Positions 16,180-23,945 of a DNA stretch of 33,129 nucleotides are shown in pieces. This stretch comes from Gluconobacter vitians (GTDB lineage: Bacteria > Pseudomonadota > Alphaproteobacteria > Acetobacterales > Acetobacteraceae), in contig NZ_JABCQG010000023.1 in the NCBI RefSeq assembly GCF_015244565.1, forward strand, positions 1 to 33,129. The letters run 5' to 3'. The notes beneath the pieces were generated by a model. That model was not told the DNA's origin, did not search any database, and saw only the letters and a list, made by a program, of their open reading frames with translations. The position numbers and the translations under genes were made by a program. How positions within the stretch are numbered: the stretch's first letter is position 1; every line of letters starts with the position of its first letter.

Positions 16180-16770
16180 TTACAGGCGATACTTGAGGCC
16201 GAACTCGGGGACCTGGCCGGTGCAGATCGCTTCAATCAGCCGGGCTGCGGCATGAATACGGACGAGATCGGAAGCCGGATGAACGCCCGAGCGGTCTTCC
16301 GCGATAAACCGGGCCAGAAGTCTTTCCGGATCATCTCCAATCCCTGCCAACTCTGGCGCAAGCCGGTGCATCAGATCGCCCAGGGTCATGACCTGCGGCG
16401 TTTTCGTTGAGCAGGGGCCGAGCCAGGCCATCTCCTGTCTACCCATGAGCAGAACGAGATCCGGAAGCAGGACAGGAGAAAGAAAAGCGCCATCTTCAGT
16501 GTCCTCCGCTGCACCGACTGGTGACGGCATGGGCTGCTGCAGGATCTGCTCCCGCAGAGCCTGTCTGTTGGCCGGATCCTGATCGGCCTCCTGACAGGGA
16601 AACCACAGGCCCAGGCGTTCAGCCACAGCGGACGGTTCGGACCGGGACAGAACAAGATCGTACAGACAGACCGCTCTCCCGGTCGGCCGGACCGAAACGT
16701 CCGGACGATCGCGGGAGGAGACAAGACCCATCAGGCGGACAGCCAGATCCGTGCACAGGAAGGACGTCAT
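16180..16770 (-). CDS. hypothetical protein, second gene of the leftward unit
   Basis: This 196-aa protein is of unknown family, rich in Leu, Arg, Pro and acidic residues, and apparently soluble. The ATG at 16770 overlaps the stop of the preceding small gene (ATGA), which decides it over a start at 16812 lying inside that gene. The C-terminal half has helical, Leu-rich segments (L-G-D-L-M-H-R-L-A-P-E-L and R-I-H-A-A-A-R-L-I-E-A-I). No catalytic motif is visible. Its function is unknown. Confidence 0.6.
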   Translation of the reverse strand: MTSFLCTDLAVRLMGLVSSRDRPDVSVRPTGRAVCLYDLVLSRSEPSAVAERLGLWFPCQEADQDPANRQALREQILQQPMPSPVGAAEDTEDGAFLSPVLLPDLVLLMGRQEMAWLGPCSTKTPQVMTLGDLMHRLAPELAGIGDDPERLLARFIAEDRSGVHPASDLVRIHAAARLIEAICTGQVPEFGLKYRL

Positions 16771-16973
16771 GTCCGGTCTCCTGCGTTCTGCGTCAGTGCC
16801 CGGTTCAAACAACGGACCGTCTGCGCCAGAACGATCAGCGTGCCCTCAAGCCGGGTGTCGCTGGTGAAGGCTCCGGGCTGTGCGATCACATCGCGTAGTG
16901 TGGGAAGAACGACGCCGGCAAGCACGGCATGGGCATCAAAAAGCGTGTCGAGTTCGGTGACTAATCTGGTCAT
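16767..16973 (-). CDS. small helical hypothetical protein, first gene of the leftward unit
   Basis: This 68-aa protein is probably all alpha-helical, with regularly spaced Leu and Val and a net charge near zero. GGAG lies 11 bases before the ATG at 16973. Its stop overlaps the next gene's ATG. An upstream extension of the frame to 17219 would run through the hairpin array and is not believed. The size, helicity and first place in the unit would fit a small DNA-binding or partner protein, but no helix-turn-helix is evident. Confidence 0.55.
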   Translation of the reverse strand: MTRLVTELDTLFDAHAVLAGVVLPTLRDVIAQPGAFTSDTRLEGTLIVLAQTVRCLNRALTQNAGDRT

Positions 16974-17003
16974 TGCGAAAGGCTCCAAACAGAGGGAAGC
17001 CCC

Positions 17004-17022
17004 AGAGAGAGAGAGAGAGAGA
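17004..17022. repeat. (AG)n microsatellite
   Basis: Nineteen bases of uninterrupted alternating A and G lie about 30 bases upstream of the start codon of the 68-aa gene, within its likely 5' leader. Read on that gene's strand it is a CT run. Its length could vary by slippage. Confidence 0.9.
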
Positions 17023-17023
17023 A

Positions 17024-17347
17024 CGAGGGAGAAAACCCTCGCTCTGGTCGCACTGCGACCATTCCAGCTCACGCTCTGCGTGAGCCCTCTGGGGTGAGGA
17101 CCAGCCCGGTCCTCCCTCGCGAAGCCAAAAAAAACGACAGAACCTGTCTGATCATTTCCCGTCCTAAGAGAGGGACAGAGGCCGAGTTCTGCACCGCCGC
17201 CCTCAGGGCGGCGCGACACCAGAAGGTGGCGCGTGCATCAAGAGTGACGCGCCCGAAGGGCGCCGACGCCCCCGGCAGGGCACGTAGGAAAACATAAGCG
17301 TAAGTGTTTGTTTTCCGGGGTTTTTCGGAGCTTTGCTCCAAAAACCC
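17024..17347. repeat. array of eight short perfect or near-perfect hairpins
   Basis: Stems in order are: CGAGGG/CCCTCG 17024-17041; GGTCGC/GCGACC 17046-17060; GCTCACGC/GCGTGAGC 17067-17085; GCCGCCC/GGGCGGC 17196-17212; GGCGCGT/ACGCGCC 17228-17253; GCGCCC/GGGCGC 17249-17263, which overlaps the previous one; GGAAAACA/TGTTTTCC 17287-17316; and GGGTTTTT plus GGAGC against GCTCC plus AAAAACCC, 17318-17347. Most have three-base loops. The stems differ in sequence, so this is not a dispersed repeat family. The region has no credible gene. Such density suggests structured RNA, a replication or transfer origin, or stacked terminators. Confidence 0.75.
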
Positions 17348-17695
17348 AGTATCGTGCCTTCAAGCTATCTTTTCAGTCTAAAGGTGAATCTTTTGAACGT
17401 GTCTTTTTATTCTGTATCTGTTTCGCGTTCACTCCAGACCTCCCTAAGACTGAAAATTATGCGGTTTTCAGGGGTTTTTTAGGCCCGTATGAGGGATCTG
17501 AGGGCCTTCTGGAATCCTGTATCGGTTGGCCCGGGGCGTAGCCCTGAGGGCTTAAAATATGGCTGTTTTCTGCGGCTCTTTTTTCGGGTTTTTTGGTTTT
17601 ACTGATTTTTCTCGAAAAGCTCGCGTAAATGGCGATTATGTGTCGATTTCTGGCTGTTTTTGAAAGAAGTCCTGTTTTGAGGCTTTTTATGACCA
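17348..17695. other. T-rich non-coding stretch
   Basis: These bases are T-rich on the plus strand and hold only short frames with unlikely protein composition. No promoter, RNA gene or repeat was recognised, apart from loose resemblance of its last 60 bases to the tandem repeat that follows. Confidence 0.4.
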
Positions 17696-17717
17696 GCTTC
17701 GGATTTCAGCAGCGTTG

Positions 17718-18127
17718 TTGAATGTCGGCACTGGTTTCTGAGATTTTACATGAAGATTCGGAAAACGACCGTTGATTCTCGACGTGTGTGTGTTTTGCCC
17801 TGCACATTCATGCACACGTCATGTTTCTGCTGTTTTGTTGAATGTCGGTACTGGTTTTTGAGATTTTACATGAAGATTCGGGAAACGGCCGTTGTTTCTC
17901 GACGTGTGTGTGTTTTCGGCCCTGCATTCACAGATACGTCAGGTTTTCGCTGTTTTATTGAATGTCGGTACTGGTTTTTGAGATTTTACGTGAAGATTCG
18001 GAAAATGACCGTTGTTTCTCGACGTGTGTGTTTTTTTGGCCCTGCATTCACGGATACATCAGGTTTCCGCAGTTTTGCTGAATGTCGGTACTGGTTTTTG
18101 AGATTTCGGATGAAGATTCGGGAAATG
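17718..18127. repeat. 120-bp tandem repeat, about 3.4 copies
   Basis: Units begin at 17718, 17838, 17958 and 18078 with exactly 120-base spacing; the last is cut after about 50 bases. Shared blocks include GAATGTCGGTACTGG, GAAGATTCGG and TTTCTCGACGTGTGTGT. Units 2 to 4 are closest and unit 1 is more diverged. Because 120 is a multiple of three, a plus-strand frame stays open through the array and would encode a 40-residue repeat rich in Cys, Phe and Arg. Its composition and lack of a ribosome site make translation doubtful. Confidence 0.9.
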
Positions 18128-18291
18128 CTATGCTTGGCTTAGCGTATTCGGATTTGCGGGTTTTTCTGAACGCTGTCTGGATTTCGACAGTGATGCTGAA
18201 GGCGTATGGTGGTTTCTGTCGTATTTGCGATGCTTCGCGATCTGGCTGAAGTGGTAAGCGTTCGACGTGTTTTTTCGTGTTTGTGTATGTA

Positions 18292-18315
18292 TTCAAAAAC
18301 ATGGCTGTTTTTGAA
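18292..18315. other. perfect 9-bp hairpin
   Basis: TTCAAAAAC pairs with GTTTTTGAA around a six-base loop. It lies between the tandem repeat and the terminator at 18393 and has no gene near it. Confidence 0.6.
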
Positions 18316-18392
18316 CGCTATGGTTCAGCCGGGGTCGGGACGATTTCGGCTGTGATTGGAGTGGCGGCCTTGGGGAAGGGACGCCGCTCCAA

Positions 18393-18425
18393 AAAAAATC
18401 CCGTGCCAGATGGCGCGGGATTTTT
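18393..18425. terminator. strong bidirectional rho-independent terminator
   Basis: An A-run, the stem ATCCCGTGCC, a four-base loop, the complementary GGCGCGGGAT (one T-G wobble) and a T-run form a classic terminator readable in both directions. It separates the repeat region from the small leftward gene at 18480. Its presence implies that the repeat region, or something ending there, is transcribed rightward. Confidence 0.85.
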
Positions 18426-18479
18426 CTTTTTTGAGGATGGCCGAAGAGAGTATCTGAAGGATCTGATCTGAGGGTGTGA

Positions 18480-18662
18480 TTACCAGAGCGGCATCATGGG
18501 ACGTGATGGCGTGGTTGCGACATACCCGTTGTTGACCACGTGGGGTGTGACGCGGTGGAGATTACCGGCGGCATCGACGGTGGTGTAGGTTGTGGGCTGT
18601 CCGGGATATTGGCCGTACTGATTGACGAGACCGTATCCGCCTCCCATTCCGTAGCCATTCAT
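18480..18662 (-). CDS. small Gly/Tyr-rich hypothetical protein
   Basis: This 60-aa product opens with M-N-G-Y-G-M-G-G-G-Y-G and has a middle rich in Tyr, Gln, Thr and Pro, then V-D-A-A-G-N-L-H-R-V and a Pro/Met end. The ATG at 18662 is preceded by GGAAAAAGGG, giving a usable Shine-Dalgarno. The frame continues upstream to 18821, but that part has no convincing start. It may be either a free-standing small gene or the tail of a larger truncated one. Low complexity prevents family assignment. The terminator at 18393-18425 lies downstream in its direction, which supports a real transcript. Confidence 0.4.
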   Translation of the reverse strand: MNGYGMGGGYGLVNQYGQYPGQPTTYTTVDAAGNLHRVTPHVVNNGYVATTPSRPMMPLW

Positions 18663-18992
18663 CCCTTTTTCCGGCCACGCCGGTTCGCAGGCGCCGTCAA
18701 GCGCGCTCCACGCGCGCAATTTTTCGTTGATCAGACCAACAGGATAACTTCTGCCCGGAGGTGATGTCGTCCATCCGGACACTTTGTTCCGGCTTCTAAC
18801 TCCGGATCTTGAATCGGACATAAATTTTCTTGAAAACCCCTTTACGCTAATTCTCCGAAATTATTTTGTGCAAATCTTTCCCAGATCAAAAAGATACAAA
18901 CCAAAATCCCTCATAACTTCGCAAGCAAATCTGTGACTGCATCGTTTGATGTAAGTCACTGTAAGTACAATGTTGGTTTGACTATCCCGCCG

Positions 18993-19022
18993 TTATGACA
19001 GATGTTATTTTGAAATTATAAT
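18993..19022 (+). promoter_or_regulatory. candidate promoter of the hsd operon
   Basis: TATAAT at 19017-19022 is an exact -10 box, with TTATGA 18 bases upstream as a weak -35 box. Transcription would start about 13 bases before the GTG of hsdR, just enough for its AAAGG ribosome site. The surrounding 200 bases are AT-rich and hold no other feature. Confidence 0.4.
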
Positions 19023-19041
19023 TAGGGTAAAGGTCTGACAG

Positions 19042-22000
19042 GTGAAGGAGATGGCGGAGCAGACAGGTAATTTCGCCTTTCTGGCAAAAGACGCGCCAGA
19101 ACTGACCAGACTGGGCCGACTCGCCGAACATTTCTTTCTTCTCGACCCGCCGACATCTCTGATCAAGACGCGGCAGTTCGCGGAACTGACGGCCAAGGAT
19201 ATCGCCGCTAGGCATGGTGAACTGCCCGACACGCGCGCTACCTTTGACGACGTCCTTCGAGCTCTTCAGAGACGCGGATTACTGCAACGTCAGATTGCCG
19301 ACCTGTTTTTTCATATCAAGCGCGTCGGCAATACAGCCGTCCATGAAAACGTAGGCACACGCTCTGAAGCGCTTGAAGCGCTTAAAATGGCCCGCCTGAT
19401 CGGCATCTGGTTCCATCAGGTTTACAATCAGGCCCCCAATTTCCGCGCAGGACCTTTCGTCCCGCCAAAGCCTCCGGCAGACGCGACACCGGCTCTGCGT
19501 GAGGAAATCGAAGCCTTGCGCAAAGTCGTTTCTGATAGTGCCGACACCGAAGCCAAGGCCCGTATGGCCGCGCAGGAAGCCATCGCAGCACAGATAACCC
19601 TCCAAGAACGCGCGGCCAGGGAAGCCGAAGACCGTGCATTCTGGGAGAACTATGCTGCCGAGGCGGACCGGGAACGTCAGACAGCCGAACGCACTCTGGC
19701 GCAGGTACAGGCTCAGGCCGTCGCCTCGCCTGTGACAGAGCTTTCGGATCTGGCACGGATGGCCGATCAGAAAGCGCAGGAACTAGAGATCGATGAGGCG
19801 ACCACGCGCGTACTCATCGACGCGCAGCTTCGTGCCGCAGGCTGGGAAGCGGATAGCAGGACACTCCGCCACGCCAGAGGCACGCGCCCCGAAGCCGGGC
19901 GGGCGATCGCCATTGCGGAATGGCCGACCGAAAGCGGTCGCGTCGATTATGCGCTCTTTATTGATGGTCAGGCCGTCGGCGTCATTGAGGCCAAGCGCGC
20001 CATCAGGAACGTGGCCGAACGCCTCGGCCAGTCCAGACGCTATGGTCGGGACATTATCCTGACGCCCGAACAGAAACTGACCTTCACCTCATCGGAAGAC
20101 GCCACAGCGTTTCGCGTTCCGTTTGTATTTGCGACCAATGGCCGCCCCTATTTCAAACGGCTGGAAACCCTCTCCGGTATCTGGTTCTGGGACGCCCGAA
20201 CCGGGGAGCCACAACGCGCCCTGATGGACTGGTTTTCGCCGTATGATCTGACCGCAAGACTGGAGCAGAAGTTCGATCTCGCAGTCCTGGAAGATCCCGA
20301 CCGCCAGCTCGGCGTCACGGGCCTGCGTGATTATCAGGTTGATGCGATCCATGCCGTCGAGGCGGCCATCGCCAATGGGCAACGGCGCCTTCTCATCGCC
20401 ATGGCGACCGGAACCGGGAAAACCCGCCTAGCCATCGCGCTGATGTACGAGCTTCTTCGCGCCCAGCGGTTCCGGCGCATCCTGTTTCTGGTCGACCGGA
20501 AAGCCCTCGGTATCCAGACGCTGGATTCCATGAGCAATACCGAAACCGCCAGCCTGCTCAAATTCGATAAGATCTTTCCGATTGCCGGAATGGACAAGGC
20601 GATCCCCGACCTTGAGGATCGGGTTCAGGTTTCCACCGTACAGGCCATGATCCGTCGCCTTTTCGACAACCCGGACGGCCAGCATCCGACACCGGGCAGC
20701 TACGATCTCATCATCGTCGATGAGGCGCATCGTGGCTATGTGCTGGATGCCGAATTGCGGGATGACGATCTTGGTTTCCGCAATCTGGACGATTACCTCT
20801 CTGCCTATCGGCGTGTCCTCGATTATTTCGACGCCACCCAGATCGCCCTGACGGCAACTCCTGCTCTGCACACAAGGGAGATTTTCGGCGCACCGGTCTT
20901 TCACTACAGCTATCGTCAAGCCGTCATCGCGGGGCATCTCATTGACCATCGCCCGCCACGCCGCATCACGACAGCTCTCAGCCAGACGGGCATTCACTTT
21001 GACGCGGGCGAGGAAGTCGCCGTCGTGGACTCCCGCACCAATCAGGTCGACCTCTTCGATCTTGAAGACGAAGTCGATTTCGAAGTCGCCGAGTTCAACA
21101 AGAAGGTCCACACGGAAGCCTTCAACCGTGCGGTGGCCACCGCCGTCGCGCTGGAATGCCCGCCGGACAAGCCCGGCAAGACCCTGATCTTCGCGGCCCG
21201 CGATACGCACGCCGATATTCTGGTCAAGGCGCTGCGTCAGGCGTTAATCGAAGAATACGGTCCCCAGCCACATGACATGGTCGAGAAGATCACCGGCGAG
21301 GTGGATCGCCCGAACGAACGGATCAAGGTCTTCCGTAGTGATCCTCGTCCGAAATATGTCGTGACCGTCGATCTGCTGACCACGGGGATCGACATCCCCT
21401 CCATCGTCAATCTCGTCTTCGTGCGGCGCGTCAACAGCCGTATCCTGTATGACCAGATGATCGGACGCGCGACACGCCGGTGCGATGAGATCGGCAAGGA
21501 ATATTTCCGCATTTTCGATGCGGTCGATATTTACGCCAATCTGCAAACCGTCACCGACATGAAACCGGTGGTGGTCAATCCCTCGCTCAGCTTCGCGACC
21601 CTTCTTAGTGATCTGAACCGCGCCACCACGGATGAAGACCGCACCTGGGTCCGCGATCAGATCATCGTAAAACTGCGCCAGCGCGTCCGTCACATTGACC
21701 CCGAATACGCCGCACCGCTTGAAGCCGTGCTTGGCCCGCTGGCCGCCCTGCCAGACCAGCTCCGTGACGCACCACCATCGGCGACGGCGGACCTTTTCGC
21801 CCGGCATCCTTCCCTCGCGACCATCCTCGGCCACGCGGGAAACCGCCCACGCCCGAACGGTATCTATATCTCGGAGCATGAGGACGAGCTTGTCTCCATC
21901 ACCGATACCTTCGGGAAACAGGCCAGCCCCGCCGATTACATCGAAAGTTTCGAGGCCTATATCCGCGCCAACATGAACGCGCTTCCCGCCCTGATCGCGG

Positions 22001-22449
22001 CAACACAGAAGCCCCGCGATCTGACACGGCAGGACCTCAAGGACCTCGCCACCGCACTGGATGAACACGGTTTCTCCGAAGCCAGTCTCCGCCGTGCTTA
22101 CGGCACCGCACGCAACGCCGACATCGCCGCCCACATTCTCGGCTTCGTCCGTCAGGCTGCTCTCGGCGATCCACTGGTGCCTTACGCAACCCGCGTGGAA
22201 AACGGCGTGCAGAAGATCCTTGCGTCCCGAAACTGGACACCCAGACAGACACAATGGCTGAACCGTATCGGCCGCGCCCTGAAAGACCAGCCCGTGGGCG
22301 ACCCAGCCTTACTGTCCGACCCGCTATTTGCACAACAAGGTGGCTTTGACGTAATCAACCAGACCTTTGATTCTGGCCTGAGTGATATATTGAAGGATCT
22401 CAATGCTGCCATCTGGTCCGACGGATCAGAAGGAGGCCGAGCCGCGTAA
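19042..22449 (+). CDS. hsdR: type I restriction enzyme, R (motor/endonuclease) subunit
   Basis: This 1135-aa protein starts with a DUF4145-like helical domain and an Ala/Glu coiled coil (about 155-240). The PD-(D/E)XK nuclease follows: D302 in R-V-D-Y-A and E316-A-K318. The SF2 motor has A-T-G-T-G-K-T ending at T461, D560-E-A-H, L603-T-A-T-P and Q805-M-I-G-R-A-T-R-R. In type I systems this subunit joins M and S, translocates DNA with ATP and cuts far from the site. The GTG at 19042 is preferred over ATG 19051: AAAGG lies eight bases before the GTG, whereas AAGGAG directly touches the ATG. It opens a rightward operon; hsdM begins 17 bases after its stop. Confidence 0.95.
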   Translation: MKEMAEQTGNFAFLAKDAPELTRLGRLAEHFFLLDPPTSLIKTRQFAELTAKDIAARHGELPDTRATFDDVLRALQRRGLLQRQIADLFFHIKRVGNTAVHENVGTRSEALEALKMARLIGIWFHQVYNQAPNFRAGPFVPPKPPADATPALREEIEALRKVVSDSADTEAKARMAAQEAIAAQITLQERAAREAEDRAFWENYAAEADRERQTAERTLAQVQAQAVASPVTELSDLARMADQKAQELEIDEATTRVLIDAQLRAAGWEADSRTLRHARGTRPEAGRAIAIAEWPTESGRVDYALFIDGQAVGVIEAKRAIRNVAERLGQSRRYGRDIILTPEQKLTFTSSEDATAFRVPFVFATNGRPYFKRLETLSGIWFWDARTGEPQRALMDWFSPYDLTARLEQKFDLAVLEDPDRQLGVTGLRDYQVDAIHAVEAAIANGQRRLLIAMATGTGKTRLAIALMYELLRAQRFRRILFLVDRKALGIQTLDSMSNTETASLLKFDKIFPIAGMDKAIPDLEDRVQVSTVQAMIRRLFDNPDGQHPTPGSYDLIIVDEAHRGYVLDAELRDDDLGFRNLDDYLSAYRRVLDYFDATQIALTATPALHTREIFGAPVFHYSYRQAVIAGHLIDHRPPRRITTALSQTGIHFDAGEEVAVVDSRTNQVDLFDLEDEVDFEVAEFNKKVHTEAFNRAVATAVALECPPDKPGKTLIFAARDTHADILVKALRQALIEEYGPQPHDMVEKITGEVDRPNERIKVFRSDPRPKYVVTVDLLTTGIDIPSIVNLVFVRRVNSRILYDQMIGRATRRCDEIGKEYFRIFDAVDIYANLQTVTDMKPVVVNPSLSFATLLSDLNRATTDEDRTWVRDQIIVKLRQRVRHIDPEYAAPLEAVLGPLAALPDQLRDAPPSATADLFARHPSLATILGHAGNRPRPNGIYISEHEDELVSITDTFGKQASPADYIESFEAYIRANMNALPALIAATQKPRDLTRQDLKDLATALDEHGFSEASLRRAYGTARNADIAAHILGFVRQAALGDPLVPYATRVENGVQKILASRNWTPRQTQWLNRIGRALKDQPVGDPALLSDPLFAQQGGFDVINQTFDSGLSDILKDLNAAIWSDGSEGGRAA

Positions 22450-22466
22450 CAGGAAGTGTCTGACGT

Positions 22467-23945
22467 ATGAATCCCGCTGCCGATCTGGTGAATAAACTCT
22501 GGCGCCTCTGCGCCCTGCTCCGCAAAGATGGCGTCACCTACCAGCAATACGTCACGGAACTGACCTATCTGCTCTTTCTGAAAATGGCGTCCGAGCAGAA
22601 GGACGAGACGCGTATTCCCGCACAATACCGCTGGAAAGTCCTGAAAACCGCGAACGAAACCGAAGTTCTTAAACTCTATCGGCAAGCCCTGATTGACCTT
22701 GGAGACGGGGAAAAGGTTTCTGATCGCGCCATCGTCTCCATTTTCCAGAATGCCACGACCATCGTGCGCGATCCGGCCAACCTGCGAAAACTCATCAATG
22801 CCATCGACGAACTGCACTGGTTCACGGAAGAGCGGGATTCTTTCGGTGACGCCTATGAAGGCCTGCTCCAGCGTATGGCGGAAGAGACCAAACGCGGCGC
22901 TGGCCAGTATTTCACCCCCCGCGCCCTGATCGACGTCATGGTCCGTCTGATGCAGCCGGAAGCCGGCGAGATTATTGAAGACCCGGCCTGCGGCACCGGC
23001 GGCTTCCTGATCGCCGCCAATCTGCACATGAAAGCCGAAACGGACGATTACTTCACCCTGTCTCCCAAACAGCAGGCCTTCCAGCTTCAGGATGCCTTAC
23101 GCGGCGTCGAGAACGTCCCCGACACCTATCGCCTGCTGCTGATGAACCTCTATCTGCACAGCATTGACCCGAACAACGTCCTGCTCGGCGACACGCTCAG
23201 TCCGACCGGTGCACGGGCTCAGTTCAAAACTGTCGATCTGATCCTGACCAACCCCCCTTTCGGTCCCGCAGGTGGTCCGCCGACACGCGACGATCTGACG
23301 ATCACCTCAGCCGTCTCCTCCTACCAGCTTCCCTTCGTGGAACACTGCATTCGCGCCTTAAAGCCGGGCGGCCGCGCCGCCGTTATTATCCCGGATAACG
23401 TGTTGTTCGATGACGGGCGCGGCAAGGCTCTGCGCAAAATGCTGATGAACTGGTGCGACCTGCACACGATTTTGCGCCTGCCCGTCGGCATCTTCTACGC
23501 GCAGGGCGTGAAAACAAACGTGCTGTTCTTCACCCGTTCGGAAGACGAGGCGCCGGTCACGGACGCCACGAAAGCCGTCTGGATCTATGACGCCCGCTCC
23601 GGCGCGCCGTCCTATGGCAAGACCAACCCGTTCCGCATCAGCGATCTGGATGATTTCGTCAAAGCCTTCGGCTCGGACCGTAATGGACGCGCAAAACGCA
23701 AGGATCAGGGCGAGGAAGGCCGCTTCCGTCGCTTCACACGCGAGGAGATCGCGGCAAGAGGCGACAACCTCGATATCACCTGGCTGAAAGACACAACCGA
23801 TCAGGCCGAAGACGGGCTGGAAACACCGGAGGATATCGCGGCGGCTATCGAGGGGCATCTAAAATCGGCTCTGGAAGAAATCGCGGCGCTAATGGCGGAG
23901 CTTGAGAGGGATGCGGTAGATACTGGCGCGGAGGCAGCAGAGTGA
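22467..23945 (+). CDS. hsdM: type I restriction enzyme, M (adenine methyltransferase) subunit
   Basis: This 492-aa subunit has the HsdM helical N-domain (L-W-R-L-C-A-L-L-R-K-D-G-V-T-Y near the start) and then an N6-adenine methyltransferase core. G-Q-Y-F-T-P precedes motif I, D172-P-A-C-G-T-G-G-F180, which binds S-adenosylmethionine, and the catalytic motif IV is N262-P-P-F265. Both are intact. With HsdS it methylates host sites and gives the R complex its specificity. AGGAAG about ten bases before the ATG serves as ribosome site. The last four bases overlap hsdS (GTGA). Confidence 0.96.
   Translation: MNPAADLVNKLWRLCALLRKDGVTYQQYVTELTYLLFLKMASEQKDETRIPAQYRWKVLKTANETEVLKLYRQALIDLGDGEKVSDRAIVSIFQNATTIVRDPANLRKLINAIDELHWFTEERDSFGDAYEGLLQRMAEETKRGAGQYFTPRALIDVMVRLMQPEAGEIIEDPACGTGGFLIAANLHMKAETDDYFTLSPKQQAFQLQDALRGVENVPDTYRLLLMNLYLHSIDPNNVLLGDTLSPTGARAQFKTVDLILTNPPFGPAGGPPTRDDLTITSAVSSYQLPFVEHCIRALKPGGRAAVIIPDNVLFDDGRGKALRKMLMNWCDLHTILRLPVGIFYAQGVKTNVLFFTRSEDEAPVTDATKAVWIYDARSGAPSYGKTNPFRISDLDDFVKAFGSDRNGRAKRKDQGEEGRFRRFTREEIAARGDNLDITWLKDTTDQAEDGLETPEDIAAAIEGHLKSALEEIAALMAELERDAVDTGAEAAE

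Noticed and set aside
17308-17541. 77-codon frame starting in the hairpin array
   Set aside because: The start lies in a hairpin stem, there is no ribosome site, and the product resembles nothing known.
17718-18127. CRISPR array
   Set aside because: The 120-base units repeat along their whole length with no repeat/spacer alternation, and no cas gene is present.
17750-18142. 130-codon frame through the 120-bp repeat
   Set aside because: It is open only because the period is a multiple of three; no ribosome site and an odd Cys/Phe/Arg composition. Kept as a repeat, not a gene.
18277-18471. 64-codon frame starting near the hairpin at 18292
   Set aside because: It reads straight through a strong terminator, whose A- and T-runs give Lys and Phe runs.
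20428-22254. Long leftward frames opposite hsdR
   Set aside because: They are shadows of a gene with complete helicase and nuclease motifs; no ribosome sites or known domains.
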